Shown piece by piece: positions 1 through 11,400 of a stretch of 64,000 nucleotides of DNA. The stretch comes from Toxoplasma gondii ME49. Lineage: Eukaryota > Apicomplexa > Conoidasida > Eucoccidiorida > Sarcocystidae. The notes beneath the pieces were generated by a model that saw only the letters and a list, made by a program, of their open reading frames with translations, was not told the origin of the DNA and did no database searches. Within the stretch, counting starts at the first letter, position 1. The number at the start of each line of letters is the position of its first letter. The position numbers and the translations under genes were made by a program. The stretch spans positions 6,627,170 to 6,691,169 of the forward strand of contig NC_031480.1 in NCBI RefSeq assembly GCF_000006565.2. Direction: 5' to 3'.

Positions 1-2511
1 ACTGTTCTGGCACCCACCTCCCCTGCGACCGCAGCCTCACGCGGAGACCAGCGAGGCACGCAAGAGGGGAGAGAGGACGCCCAAGCAGATGCAGACAGAA
101 GCGAGGTAGACAAGGTCTCCTCTGGCGCCGCAGGCGACGCTGCAGAAACCAGTGAGGCAGGAGGCGTTTTCGGGTGTGAATTCTGGACTTCGTTAGGCTC
201 TGCATGCAAACGCAAATCCGAGCCAGGAGCCTCCTCTCGTGGGGGCAGCGACCCAGTGGAAAGGGTGAGCCAACTTGGCAAGGAAAAAGAGGAGGAAAAG
301 GAAGAAGAGGAAGTAGAAGAAGGCGAGACAGAAGAATACGAGGTTACTGGGACAGAGGAGGAAGACGACGAGCGGCTGTATTTCTCGCTTGTTCGGTCCT
401 GTTCACTTGTGTCGTTTGCTACATCCTGTGGCAATTGCCCTTGCTCCGGACTGTGTGACTGGCAAAGACGCCCTGCGCCGAGTTTCTCGATTCCGCGTCT
501 ACGATGCCTCCCCCGCCCAGCCATGGCTTCCTCTTCGAGTCTCTCGTATGAGTTTTTCGTCTCCCCTTTCCCCGCAGGTCCTCCTCCGCTGTGGTCCCCA
601 CTCGCCTCCGTCGTGTGTCTGTATGTCATCGCGCGCCCCTGACCTCCACTGATTTCCGTTCCTTTCTTTTCCTCTCCTTTCTCTGGCTCTGCTCCCAAGT
701 CGCCTCTCCCATTTCGTAGCCTGCCGGTCCCTGTTTCCCCCTCTGCCAACGAGCCTGCTTCTTCTTCGGGAGCCGCGCGCTCCTCCATCTTCGTCTCTCT
801 CTTCTCCGCGGCCTCCGCCGTCGCCTGGCTGGAGCCGTCTGTCCACTGCGAGTTTGGCGTAGGCTCGCAGAAGGCGCGGGTACATGCGGCGCCGTCTCTC
901 GCGCGAGCCTGCACTTTTTCTAGGAAGAGGTGGAAGAAGAAGAAGCCCAGACCTTCAGCTGATTCGCCGCGCCTCCACGCTTCTTCCCCCTGCTTGCGAA
1001 GCTCCTCCGACGCACGGGCAATCGAGGAAAGAGGCTGGCGACGCGCAAACTGGAGCTGCCGAAGAGGTGAAGGAAAGAACGCCTCAACTTGCGAAGGGAT
1101 GCGCGACAGCCAGGAGGAGACACAGTCGTCCTCCAGGCCTTCCACCAGACCCGCGGCTTCGAGCACCAACGACGAAGAGGAAGAAGAAGAAGACAAAGAG
1201 GAAGAAGAAGACAAAGCGGAAGAAGAAGACAAAGCGGAAGAAGAAGACAAAGAGGAAGAAGAAGACAAAGAGGAAAAAGAACGAGAGGGGGAAGACGACG
1301 AGGACGCGGAAGAAGATGAAGCAGAAGTCGGAGACGAAGCGAGAGAAGATGAATAACACAGACGAGGAGAGGAGGCAGCAGAGGAGGAACAAGGAGCCGC
1401 TGAAGAAAACGGAGAAAAGGAAGAACAGGTCGCAAAGGAAGAAGAGGAGAAAGAGAGAGAGGACTTGCATGCAGGTCCTCGTGTAGCACATTCTGTGTCT
1501 TGTGTCTGGTGAGCATGGAGTTTTTTTGGCATGTCTCCCCAAGCGTTTTCTCCGCTTTCTTCTTTCAGTGCGCTGGACACTGGACCAGCAAAAGCGTGAC
1601 ATTCTCCACCGACAAGAAGAAACTCTTCCTGCTCATCCCTCGCAGAACGCATCTGCATGCAACTGCGCAAGAGTCCCGCCATATGGTTCGACCCCCGCAG
1701 TGTGCCTTCTCGGGCCTTCGCGGTTTTCGCGTTTCCTCCCTCTTCTCCGGTCGCGTTTTCTCCGCGGTCGCATTTCGCTTTCTCCTTGCAGGATGCAAAG
1801 TCCTCGGAGTCCGACGCCAGGTCGCTCGCCTGATCTTCGTCTTCCAGTGTGGGCGTATCCTCGTCCGTCGACGCCTCCTCGCAGTCGCTGCGAGCGTCGT
1901 CTGTCTGAGACTCTGCGCTCGCTCTCGAGGCTTCTTCGCGCGCTCGCGCTGAGCGCCCAGCTGCGTGCGACGTCGCGGGAGCAGGCGGCGCCAAGCCGAG
2001 ACGCCGCGACGCAGCTCGCCCAGTCGCCAATGCCCAAAGAGACGGCCGCAGGTCCGGCGGAAGTGGACTCTGTGGAGCGCGCGCTGGGGACGCGGAAGCG
2101 CTCTGGAGGTGCACTGAAAGGGACGCAGAGGAAAAGGCAGAAGAAGCAGACGAGAGAGGAGCTGAAGCCGGAGCGACAGACGCAGTGGCACCAGCAGACG
2201 ACGGTGCATGCGCGACAGATGCAGAGGGCGCAGAACTGAGAGAAGAAGACAGGCCTGTGGCGACGACGCACTCTGGTGACGATGACGAAGAGGAAGAGAA
2301 AGAAGAAGAAGCGGACGAGGACGTAGCGGAAGAAGATGAAGACAGAGTGGAGGAAGCTGACAAGGAAGACGAGGAGCAGGACGAGGGACAAGACGAGGAG
2401 GAAGACGATGAGAAGGTGGACAGAGTTGAATTGAGGGAGGGAGACTTGTCGGGAGCAGGAGGCCCGCGAGGAGACGTCGTGGAAAAGAGACAAGAAATTC
2501 GATCCATTTGA
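1..2511 (+). CDS. 3' part of an acidic low-complexity protein gene, exon structure unresolved
   Basis: I do not recognise this gene. The first reading frame is open from the left edge to 642, giving a Ser/Ala/Asp-rich then Glu-rich sequence. The same frame is open and strongly acidic again at about 994-1353 (repeats of E-E-E-D-K), 1357-1506 and about 1909-2511, which ends at TGA 2509-2511. The segments are interrupted by TAA 1354-1356 and by TGA at 1831-1833 and 1906-1908. A good splice donor (CTG/GTGAGC) lies near 1507, with plausible acceptors near 1568 (TTTCAG) and 1790 (TTGCAG). A short charged peptide (containing FDPFEDEE) is open in another frame at about 2476-2623 and may be an alternative last exon. 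Composition supports coding on this strand; the exact exons are inference. It converges on the minus-strand gene ending at 2602. Confidence 0.35.
1183..1272 (+). repeat. 18-bp tandem repeat coding acidic motif
   Basis: Five copies of an 18-bp purine-only unit (GAAGAAGAAGACAAAGMG). In the open frame it encodes repeated E-E-E-D-K-(A/E). The opposite strand is pure pyrimidine, so the stretch could also adopt triplex structure. Confidence 0.85.
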
Positions 2512-2601
2512 AGACGAAGAAGTTGTTGTTCGTCAGGATAGAGAACCCAAGATGACAAGGAAGACAAAAGCGCGTCCAAGCCTCCTTCTTCCCCAGGAGT
2601 C

Positions 2602-5272
2602 TCAGCTGCGAACTCCGTTGTGACCTCGGCGTCTCTCCCTGTCTCTCGAGGCGTCTCAGCTTCCCTGTCACTCGCCTCCTGTCCACCCTGCGGGTCTCCT
2701 GCATGTCGCTGCGCCGCTTCTCTGCTGTCGTCCTTCTCGTCGAGACTCGCTCGCGCCCTCTCGTGACTTCGCTGAGTCTCACTGAGGGAGAGCGGTCTTT
2801 GCTGCATGCGCCAGAGGAAAGCGAGAAGGCGCCGCTGTTCTCTGCGGAGTGCCTCCTGCGTCTGCGCGATCGCCAGCAGCCTCTCGCGAGCGCGTCGAGC
2901 GAGGGCCGCCGCCTCCATCGGGTCCTGCGAAGAAAGAGCTCGCGACAAAAGGGAGAGAGCGCAGACGCAGTTGAGGCGCGAATCTCCAACGCGCATGCCC
3001 CAAGACAGTCTGAGTGCTAGAAGGAAGGCGAGACAAGAGACCCAGAGAAGGGAGCACCGAGAGAAGCAGGGGAACATGAGGCGGAAGGAAAGGGATTCAG
3101 AGAGCGACAAGAGAGGGAGAAGAGCGAGGAGGGGACCGAAGGTGAGGCATTGGAAGAAAAGAGAACAGCGAGGCAGAAAGTCATGCGGCAGAGAACCAGC
3201 GCCGACGGCGAAAAAGAGAGAGACGCTCAAGAGAGTGAAGACACAAGACGAGGGAGAGACAGGGAGACGAGGAAATCCGAGATAGCGAGTGAGGGACCAA
3301 ACCGACAGAGAGAACGACAGCGGCGGACAAAGGAGATACGCGCAAAACGAGAGAGAGACAGGTGCCTCTGAAAAGAAGAAGGGACAGAGAAAGCGGCAGG
3401 GTTTACCTGGGGCAAAAAACTTATTGCCTGAAGGAAGCGGGAGGCGCTGAGAGCCGCCTTCGCTGGGATACGATTCGCGTCCGCCTCGACATTCTGCTTC
3501 TTCGATCCTCGACAGCGAGAAGACGAAGAAGATGACGAAGGAGGACCGGCCGAAAGAGAGCTGTCTTGGCGTTTCGCGTTCGAACCTCTGCGTCTCCGAC
3601 TTGCGGTGGAGGGGGGAAGAATCGTTGCCCGTACCGCTGGATCTCCTTCTTGGTTTGGATCGAAAGAATAGACATGCCATTCGATGCCACAGGCTCTTCC
3701 TTCAACTGTGCATGCGGGTGTCTCCCCTTCGCGCTCGACAGCGTCGTCATTCTCCCCTCCGTTCTCTTGATGCATCCCAGGTTGTCGCTGTGAGTCTCGT
3801 GACTCCGTGTCTAGGACAACCTCACTTTCCTCCCTGCTCTCTGTTTCTCTCTCGCCTCTCTCCCGTCCTCTTCGGTTCACGGTCTTCTTCCCTCTCCCGC
3901 CCTCGTCTCTCTCGTTCTCCTCGCCTTGCGTCTCTTTCGTCCTGAAGCCTCCTCCGCGCTCGGCATCTCCTCTGTCGAAGTCACCGTTCGCTCTTGTCTC
4001 TGGCGTTTCCTCGAGCGGAAACGCGTTCTCGTCTCTGCTGGCGTCGTCGCGCTCTCGTAGCGCAGGCCTTCGCTGGTCGCGCCTGTGCGTCCTTTCTTTC
4101 TCTGTGGACCTCTGGAGCTGCGGTTTCTTCAGTCGAGTCGTCTTGTCCGAGTTTGCCTTTCCCCGCTTCTGTCTCCGTCTCTGTTCCGGCTCCTCTGGAA
4201 CGTCGCCATCAGCTCGTCCCTGTCTGGGACTCTCACCCGCCGTCCTTGTTCCTCCACTCGCACCTTCCTTTTCCTGTGTTCGCTTCCGCTTCCTTTTCGC
4301 GCCATTTGCTTCGTCGAACTCCCTCTCATTCTGCACCGTCAACGCGTTTTCCTTTGTCTCGGAACCGCTCTTCTCCGCAGGCTCGGCCTGCGCCCTCCCC
4401 GCCGCCTTGCCAAGCGCATCATCTGGCGCTTTTTCTATCTCGGAGGTCTCCTTTGTCTTCGTCTGGCGCGGAGACGCTTCCAGAGACCGTACCACTGGTA
4501 TCCTGCCTGCGTCATCCTCGAGTCCGGATTTCGCGACCTGCGTATCACCGCGCGCTGGGCCGAGACGAGTGCTCTCCTTCTTTCTCTTTCTGTTGATTCG
4601 TTCGTCGCCTAGCGATTCCGCTTCTCTACGAAATGCCTGCTCTCGTTTCCGCTGGTCCCCGGCCTTCGCTGACTTGTCTGCGCTTCTGTCGTCGTCTCTG
4701 ATTTCCACCGTCCCCGTGGTGCGCGCTGCTCCATTGTGACCTTCGCTTCTTGCACCGCGGATCGTTCTCTGCCCTCCTGTCTGCCCTCCCTGCTCTGCCT
4801 CCCGTTCGCGCTGCTCTGCCTCACGACGTAGACCTTGGAGGCTCTGTCCTCTTTCTCGCTTTTCTCCAGTCACCGCCGCGTCCTCGCTTCTTCCGCCTCC
4901 AGCCTCGCGAGCCTCTTCCTCCCTTCCTCTTCCGCCTCCAGTTCTGCCTTCGCCGGTTTCTCCTCGGTCTTCGCCGCCTTCCTGCACTCGCTTCTTCGTC
5001 AGGAGCGAGGCGGAGTCGACGCTAGGAGGCGCAGAAGAATGAAGGGCAGACGCTGACGGAACGCGAGAAGAAGAAGAGGCTCGACAGGAAAACGGGGAAA
5101 CTTGGAAATCCGAAGGATCAGCTCGTTCCCTTTCTGCTCTCGGGTGCTCTTCTCGGTCGTCGCCACTCTCGACGGAGATCCCTTCGAAGCGGCAAAGCTC
5201 AGAATTTGCCGAACTTTCCTCTGTCTCCTCCTCGTCAAGAACAATGAGAGCGAAGGCTGTCATTCTTTGCAT
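2602..5272 (-). CDS. Charged coiled-coil protein, unknown function
   Basis: Function not recognised. Two exons on the minus strand: 5272-3407 (622 codons from an ATG) and 2924-2602. The intron 3406-2925 has donor CAG/GTAAAC and acceptor TTCGCAG, and both junctions are phase 0, giving 728 residues. Residues 1-110 are acidic then Ser-rich. Residues 110-520 are an Arg/Glu/Lys/Gly-rich disordered region with several K-R-K-R clusters that could act as nuclear localisation signals. Residues about 525-550 form the least repetitive part (around W-H-V-Y-S-F-D-P). A polyserine tract follows, then a short helix ending at the intron. The second exon starts with an Ala/Arg/Leu/Gln-rich amphipathic helix, probably a coiled coil, and ends in a charged tail. 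The start is the first ATG in the long frame; an upstream exon cannot be excluded. Confidence 0.5.
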
Positions 5273-5422
5273 GCAACGGTCGCGCGCAAAGTGCGTCCGC
5301 GGACCTCACACCAGCCCCGGGACGAGACAGCCATGAAACAGAGGTGGAGAGACGAGAAGAAAAGGCGAAGAGAAGAGCAGAGTACCAGCGAAAGAAGCGA
5401 GAAGAAGAAGAACGAAGCAGGC

Positions 5423-5466
5423 GAGGAAGGAGAGGAAGGAGAGGAAGGAGAGGAAGGAGAGGAAGA
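5423..5466 (+). repeat. 9-bp purine tandem repeat
   Basis: About five copies of GAGGAAGGA in the 5' flank of both divergent genes. No coding role is evident. Confidence 0.8.
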
Positions 5467-5819
5467 AGCAGAGGAAGGAAAGACGACGAAGAGATCCAAG
5501 TCGGACAGAAGTCCGACAGAAAGAAGGAATCAGGAAAGAAGCCTCTCGAAAAGGAAGGAGTCAAATCTCTTTGGGTTGCCAACGACGTTCAAGGAGGGCG
5601 GATAGGACAATCGCGAGAAGACACGACGCCGAGCCTCAGCTTGTCTCGCCATGGTTTTTGGAGATTTTCCACCAAATGCATCTCTGAGAGACGCCTTCGT
5701 CCATTGTCGCAATTGAAGACGAAAAAGGACAAAAAAGTCTCCTGTTTTCTTCGGCGCGTCCGTTTCTTGGCCTCTCACAGACTCTGTCACGGACTCTCGT
5801 GTGTCTTCTGCATCTCAGC

Positions 5820-5826
5820 TGCATGC
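5820..5826. promoter_or_regulatory. TGCATGC palindrome, candidate AP2-type site
   Basis: TGCATGC is enriched in Toxoplasma promoters and bound by some apicomplexan AP2 factors (established knowledge). This copy is 548 bp from the coiled-coil gene start and 906 bp from the topoisomerase start. Function here is inference from position only. Confidence 0.3.
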
Positions 5827-6415
5827 AGGACATCTTTTCGGGAGGAACGCGTTGCCTTGCGAGTCTCCCGTCTCTTCAGTTCTCGTCTTTTGAATCGCCT
5901 TCAACTCCGTTCCGCATACGTATCTGGTTGAAACGAGAGCCGTTCTCCAGAGAGAAACAAGACCTGAAAAAGGACGGGGAAGCGCCTCTCCAGTCTTGCT
6001 GTCTTCATTGCCTCGCGCGCGTCGCCTCTCCAGCGCGCATGCACACCGTAGATCGAGATGTTCCATTTTTTCCGAGTTCTCCCCTCCCAAGTGTACATGC
6101 CTGCGGATGCAGACGGATCTTCTCGATTGCTTTCGAGTTCCTGGCGCCTTCTTTTTCGCCGAAGAAACTCCGACCCCATGTCTCCCCCGGGGACACCGTC
6201 GCGAGAGAGAGCGTTTTTAAGGAAAAACGCCTTCGCACCGCATTGCTTCAGATCACAAAGAAATCTGGCGCCTCTCCCACTGGTTCTCTCCATCTGTTCA
6301 AAAAGGACAACAGTGCGTCTTGCTCCTTGTCTCTCTATACCTCTCTATATCCGTTTCCATCTCTCTACACCTATCTAGACTTATCTCTAAATATACCTAT
6401 CTGCATCTACCAAGT

Positions 6416-6443
<28 letters not shown>
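6416..6443. repeat. (TA)n microsatellite
   Basis: An uninterrupted TA dinucleotide run upstream of the topoisomerase gene. Confidence 0.9.
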
Positions 6444-6447
<4 letters not shown>

Positions 6448-6731
6448 TGTGTATAAATGTGTATATATAAATGTGTATATATAAATGTGTATGATGATAT
6501 GTGGAACGCACAAATCGAGGCGACGAACGCATTCTGCGTCTGTGGTGTAGAAGGGAATCCAAGAAGAGGCCTGCACAGATAGACTGTGATTTGGGGACAT
6601 CGGTAGGAACGTGTGTGTAGCGAGATTTGTCTAAGCGTCGGAGCTCTCTCGCGTTTCGCTTTGCCGCCTTCTTGCGTCTTTGAGGCTTCCATGACGCGGT
6701 GAAGCCGAGGCGAAATGGAGGAGTCCTGGCG

Positions 6732-8438
6732 ATGGAGGAGGACCGAGTCGAGGACGAATCTGGGTGCCGGATAGAGGCAGGGGAGGAGCACTGGCAATCT
6801 TGCTCTCATGTCGGTCGAGTGCTCGCTTGGGTTGCCTGGCGTCCACGAAAACGTCGGAGTTCTTGCCTGTTCTTTTTCTGCGTTCTCGCTCTCCTCCCGC
6901 CGCTCTTCTTCGCTCCGCTGCATTCTTCTTGTCTGCTTTTCGACGCTGCCGCGCACAGGCCGGTCTGTGGCGCCCACCGCAAAGCGCATGCATCTCTTCT
7001 CTCGCCGCGATACGCTTGTTCCTCCTTCCACTTTCTTTCCTCTCGTCCTCCGTCTGTCGACGCAAGTCCTTCTCGTTCGTTTCTCGCCTCTGCCTCGTCA
7101 GGAGTTGCCTCCGTCCGTCCCCCCGCTCGATCATCTCTGTTCTCCTTTTTCCCTCGCTCACCCTCTCTCGGTCCTTCTGGTTCTTTTGCGTCTCCTTCGT
7201 TTCGCCAGTCGACCTTTCGTACCGAGTCGTCGTCGCCGCTCTCTCCGTCTGTCTCTGCTTCTGCTCCTTCTCTGCCCTCCGCCTTCCTCCTTCTCTCCTG
7301 TCTGTCGAGTTCTCCCCGTCTGCGTACCTTCTCCTTGCCTGTCTCTAAGGGCGTCTGTTTCCTCTCGCTTCCTTGGTGGCGTGCTTCTGCGAATCCGCCG
7401 TTCGGCGGTCTGCCGCCTCGAACCTCTCGGGGGTTCAAGAGAGCCGCTCGAGAGCCAGTCGATGGCCTCTCTTCTTTCGCTCAAAGGCCGCAAACAGATG
7501 GATCAATCGCCTCTTTTTTTGCCTCGAGGACCTCGCCGTCGAGTCGCCGGCCTCGCCCTCCACCCGCCGCTGCTCTGCGGAACCTCGCAGCCGGCCGAGA
7601 CCGCACTGGCGGCAGCTCGGAGGGGAAGACGCACAAGGGCAAGAACAGACAGAGAGAAAAAGAGATCAGAGAGAGGAGGGGGGAGAACGGGAAGAAGGAC
7701 AAGGCGAGCGAGGGAGACAGCAAGACGCCGAGTGACGGAGAGAAGAAGGAGCGCAAGAGGCGGCGCAGGCCGAAAACCACGGAAACTCGTGAGGAGCGAC
7801 TACGCGCTTTGAAGGCGTCCAGCGAGCGTTCAGGCGCAGAGGACAGTGGAGTGACTGAGAACGGCAGATCGCGGATCGCGGGAGCGAACGAGGAGAGAGG
7901 GGAGATCGAGGGGCGAAGAACCGTGGGCAGGCGAAACCTGACGAAGGCGAGACGAAATGACGGTGAGGACGAGAGCACCGGCTTCGAGCTCGCATCCCTT
8001 CCTCGAGAGCCTGCCCGCGACAAGCAGCGAAGCGGCGCCAAGACGCAGAGCGCATCTGGGAGAAAGACGAGACGCACATCGACCCTCCCATCTCGGAAGC
8101 GCGAGAAGGCTCGGCTCTCGACGAAAGGAAATGGAAGGCAAACGAGGACGTGCGCCTCCAGGCGGCAGCTCCCGAAAGACGCCGCGGGCGGACGGCGGAG
8201 TGAAGAACTCGCGGAGAGAGGAAGGGAGACTCCGAACGCCCCCGAGAAATTCCACCTGGTGTTGGTGGAGTCGCCGGCGAAGGCGAAGACGATTGAAAAG
8301 TTTCTGCGAGACCAACAGGCTCGGTTCCTCGTTCGAGCCACCAGAGGGCATGTTCGGCAACTCCAGCGCAGATCAGGTGAGCGAAACAGCGAGCGGCAGA
8401 TGGCGTCAGAAAGGCAGGGGAGACACAGAGAGGGACGA

Positions 8439-8469
<31 letters not shown>

Positions 8470-11400
8470 AAGAGAAAGAGAGAGAAAGATAAAGAAAGAG
8501 AGAAAGAGAGAGAACGAAAAAGAGAGAGCTAGGAGTTTTGCGGATGCCACACGCTCGCTTGACATTGAAACTCGTCTTTCAGCGTTTCTCTTCGTTCGCT
8601 GCTTTTCAGAGTCGCCTTTTTCATTTCTCTCTTGTTCGCACCTTCTTTCTTCAAGGGGGACGAGGGGGGGGGCTTCCCGTTCCGTTGTTGTGCGAATCTT
8701 CGTCGCCCTGGCTTCGTCTGGTTCTCTCTTTCCATCCTTGTAGTTGTTCTCTCCGTCCGTTTGGTTCTCCTTCCTGCTCTACCTTTGAGCGTCGACGGCT
8801 CTCCTGGTTCTTGCTTTCCCTCGCACTGGCTTTCTGACACCGATTCGCCCCCTTCGTTGTTCCTCACCGCTGCTTCTTCTTCGTTTCCACCGTTTCCACC
8901 GTTTCCACTCGGCGTTTCTTTCTGAGCTTTTCCTTCTGAGCTTTTCTTTCTGAGCTTTTCTTTCTGAGCTTTTCTTTCTGAGCTTTTCTTTCTGAGCTTT
9001 TCTTTCTGAGCTTTTCTTTCTGAGCTTTTCTTTCTGAGCAGGCGCCGTCCGCGTGCTTGACCGGAAGGTGGCGTTTGCCTGGGCGCCGGTCGGAGACAAG
9101 ATGCCTGTTTCGCGTTCCTCGTCCTCCGCATCTTCCTCGTCCTCGGCATCTTCCTCGTCCTCGGCATCTTCCTCCTCAGCCTCTCAGGAGAGCTCGGGGA
9201 CTGCAGCGGAAGAATCTGCTCGGCGCGGGAGAAAGCGCCAGCAGGCGGGATCCGCGGAAACGGCGCTCGACGACGAAAGCTCCTTTCTGGTTCGAACCGT
9301 TAACGATGTGCTCTCCGAGGTCGGGTGTATAGACACTCTGTTTCTCTGCACAGACCCCGACCGCGAAGGCGAAGCGATTGCTTGGCACATCGTCGCCTCT
9401 CTCAATCAACAGGCCGAGGCGACGGAGCAGCGGAAGGAGTCGCCAAGTTCCCTCACCCACCCGTCTCCCCCCTCATCGGCTGCGACCTCTGTCGCCTCGG
9501 GTCCCTGGCCTCTGCTTTCACGGATCAATGCCGTCCGGCGCGTCCGGCTCCAAGAATTGACCCCCGCGGCCGTGCGTCGCGCCCTCCGCGCGGCCGGCGA
9601 AGACGCGGAAAAAGTCACAGAGGCGAAGAACAAAGAGCCGACAAACGGCGACGAGGACGAGGACGAGGAGAAGGAGGAGGTGAAGGAGACGAACGGCGAG
9701 AAGCTTGAAAGGGAAATCAGGGAGGGAGAGGAGGACGCGGGAGGCGATGAGGACGAGAAAGCGAGAAGGTCGTCGTTGCCTGAACGCGAAACCATCGCTC
9801 TGGAAGGCCTGAATCAAAACCTCGTCCGCGCTTATCTCGCGCGACTCGCTATCGATTACCTGGTGAGTCTCCCGGCTGCGGCCAAGTGCCATGTTTGTGT
9901 CTTTGGCCTTCGCTCGGAACACTGAACGAAGGAACTTCTACACCGTCGCGTACCACTTGGATCTCAGCCGTTCTTCAGATTGCCTTCCTCGTGTCTCGAC
10001 GAATACCTTTCTGCCTTCTCAGAACTCGTCTGTCGCTCTTTCCTTTCATCATTGCTGCAACGCGAGTTGCTCGTCTCACCCTTCTCTTCGCCTTCTCTCT
10101 CCTCTCTCTTTTCCCCATTGACAGTCGCCTTCTGCGGCTCTGTTGTACATCCACCTTCGCCTTTTTCTCCCGCTGTGTTTTGACTCGACTCTTCTGCACC
10201 AGCTGTGTGTCGTGAGTGCCTCCTTTCGCGATCATTTCACTCGCTTTTTCTCAAGCGCTCATCGCGCTCTGCGCGTCAACCTTCACCGTTGCGTATCCAC
10301 GCTCATCCTGGCGATCCTCTCTTCGCTTCGCATTCCGTTCTCTTCTCTCAGGCAGGCTTTTCGCTTTCGCCGCTGCTGTGGAGGAAGCTCCCCGGAAGCA
10401 AGAGCGCGGGCCGCGTCCAGTCGGCGGCACTGAAACTTCTCGCCGATCGGGAGGAGGTCATCGAGGCCTTCAAGCCTCAGGCTCTCTCAACCGTGCACGC
10501 AACAGCTCGACTTCGGTGGGCGTCTCCAGAAAGCTTCGAGAACGCCGCAAACGGACGCCCAGAAGAAACAGAAGATGGACGCGAAAGAGCAGACGGCCGC
10601 GAGGAAGAAGGAGACGACGGAGGCAGGAGTGCTCGAGATGCAGCCACAGAACCACGACGGGAAGGGAAGGATGGGGAAGCGGATGATGATGGAGAGTTTC
10701 CGTGGAGAACGGCGAAGGCAACCACGAGCAAGCACGGGAGATGCGGTCCAATCACAGTGAATCTGAAACTTTCTCTTTACAAGGTAGAAAGCGAGAGGGC
10801 GAGCCTCTGACGAAGTGGACGCGACGTGGACAGAGGGGTAAAGCATGAGAAAACCAGTTGGAAAAGACGCCGAACCTCTTCGCAATGATCCATGGCCGTG
10901 TGTCGAGGGAGAGACAGGATGTACGAGGCACCACGCAGGGACTGCGAGTCTGCTCGTTTGTCTGCGGCCTCAGTCAACCAGAGTGAACGTCCACCTTGAA
11001 GGAGCGCCCGACGCTTCCTCCCTCCCCGCGTTCTCGCGTTCTCAGCCAGGAACTCTGAGTATTTGAAACACAAGAACGACGCAACAGCGCAGGCAAAGTT
11101 CATGTCCCTGACGTTCAATTGACTCGCCATATCGCGGGGAGAAAACGAACGCTTCGTGAATGTCTGCAGTGGAGCTTGCAATTTAGAAAACCGACATGTA
11201 TTTCCATGCATCTCGCAGATGTCCCTTAACTGTCTCTCTCCTCTATCGTTTCCACTCTTTTCTCCTGTGCGCGCTTGTCTTTCCTTCCCAGGGCAAGCCA
11301 TTCGTAGCTGCGACTCGTCCACCCTCAGCTGTGGCTCCTCTCTCTTCTCCACCTCTCTCTTCTCCACCTCTCTCTTCAACTTCCTGCTCTCCATCTTCCT

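Larger units (their letters stand above)
5273..6731. other. Divergent intergenic region with possible promoters
   Basis: This gap separates the minus-strand coiled-coil gene from the plus-strand topoisomerase gene, so it should hold both promoters and 5' UTRs. It contains a 9-bp purine repeat, a TGCATGC palindrome at 5820-5826 and a TA microsatellite at 6416-6443. Open frames here are short and show no convincing protein composition. Confidence 0.5.

Noticed and set aside
1565..2989. 474-codon minus-strand open frame
   Set aside because: It is mostly the complement of acidic purine-rich DNA (Leu/Arg/Pro-rich). It overlaps the in-phase second exon of the 2602-5272 gene in a different frame.
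6806..8341. Several 200-300 codon minus-strand frames opposite the topoisomerase leader
   Set aside because: They are GC-rich antisense shadows with no splice support; the plus strand carries conserved topoisomerase motifs.
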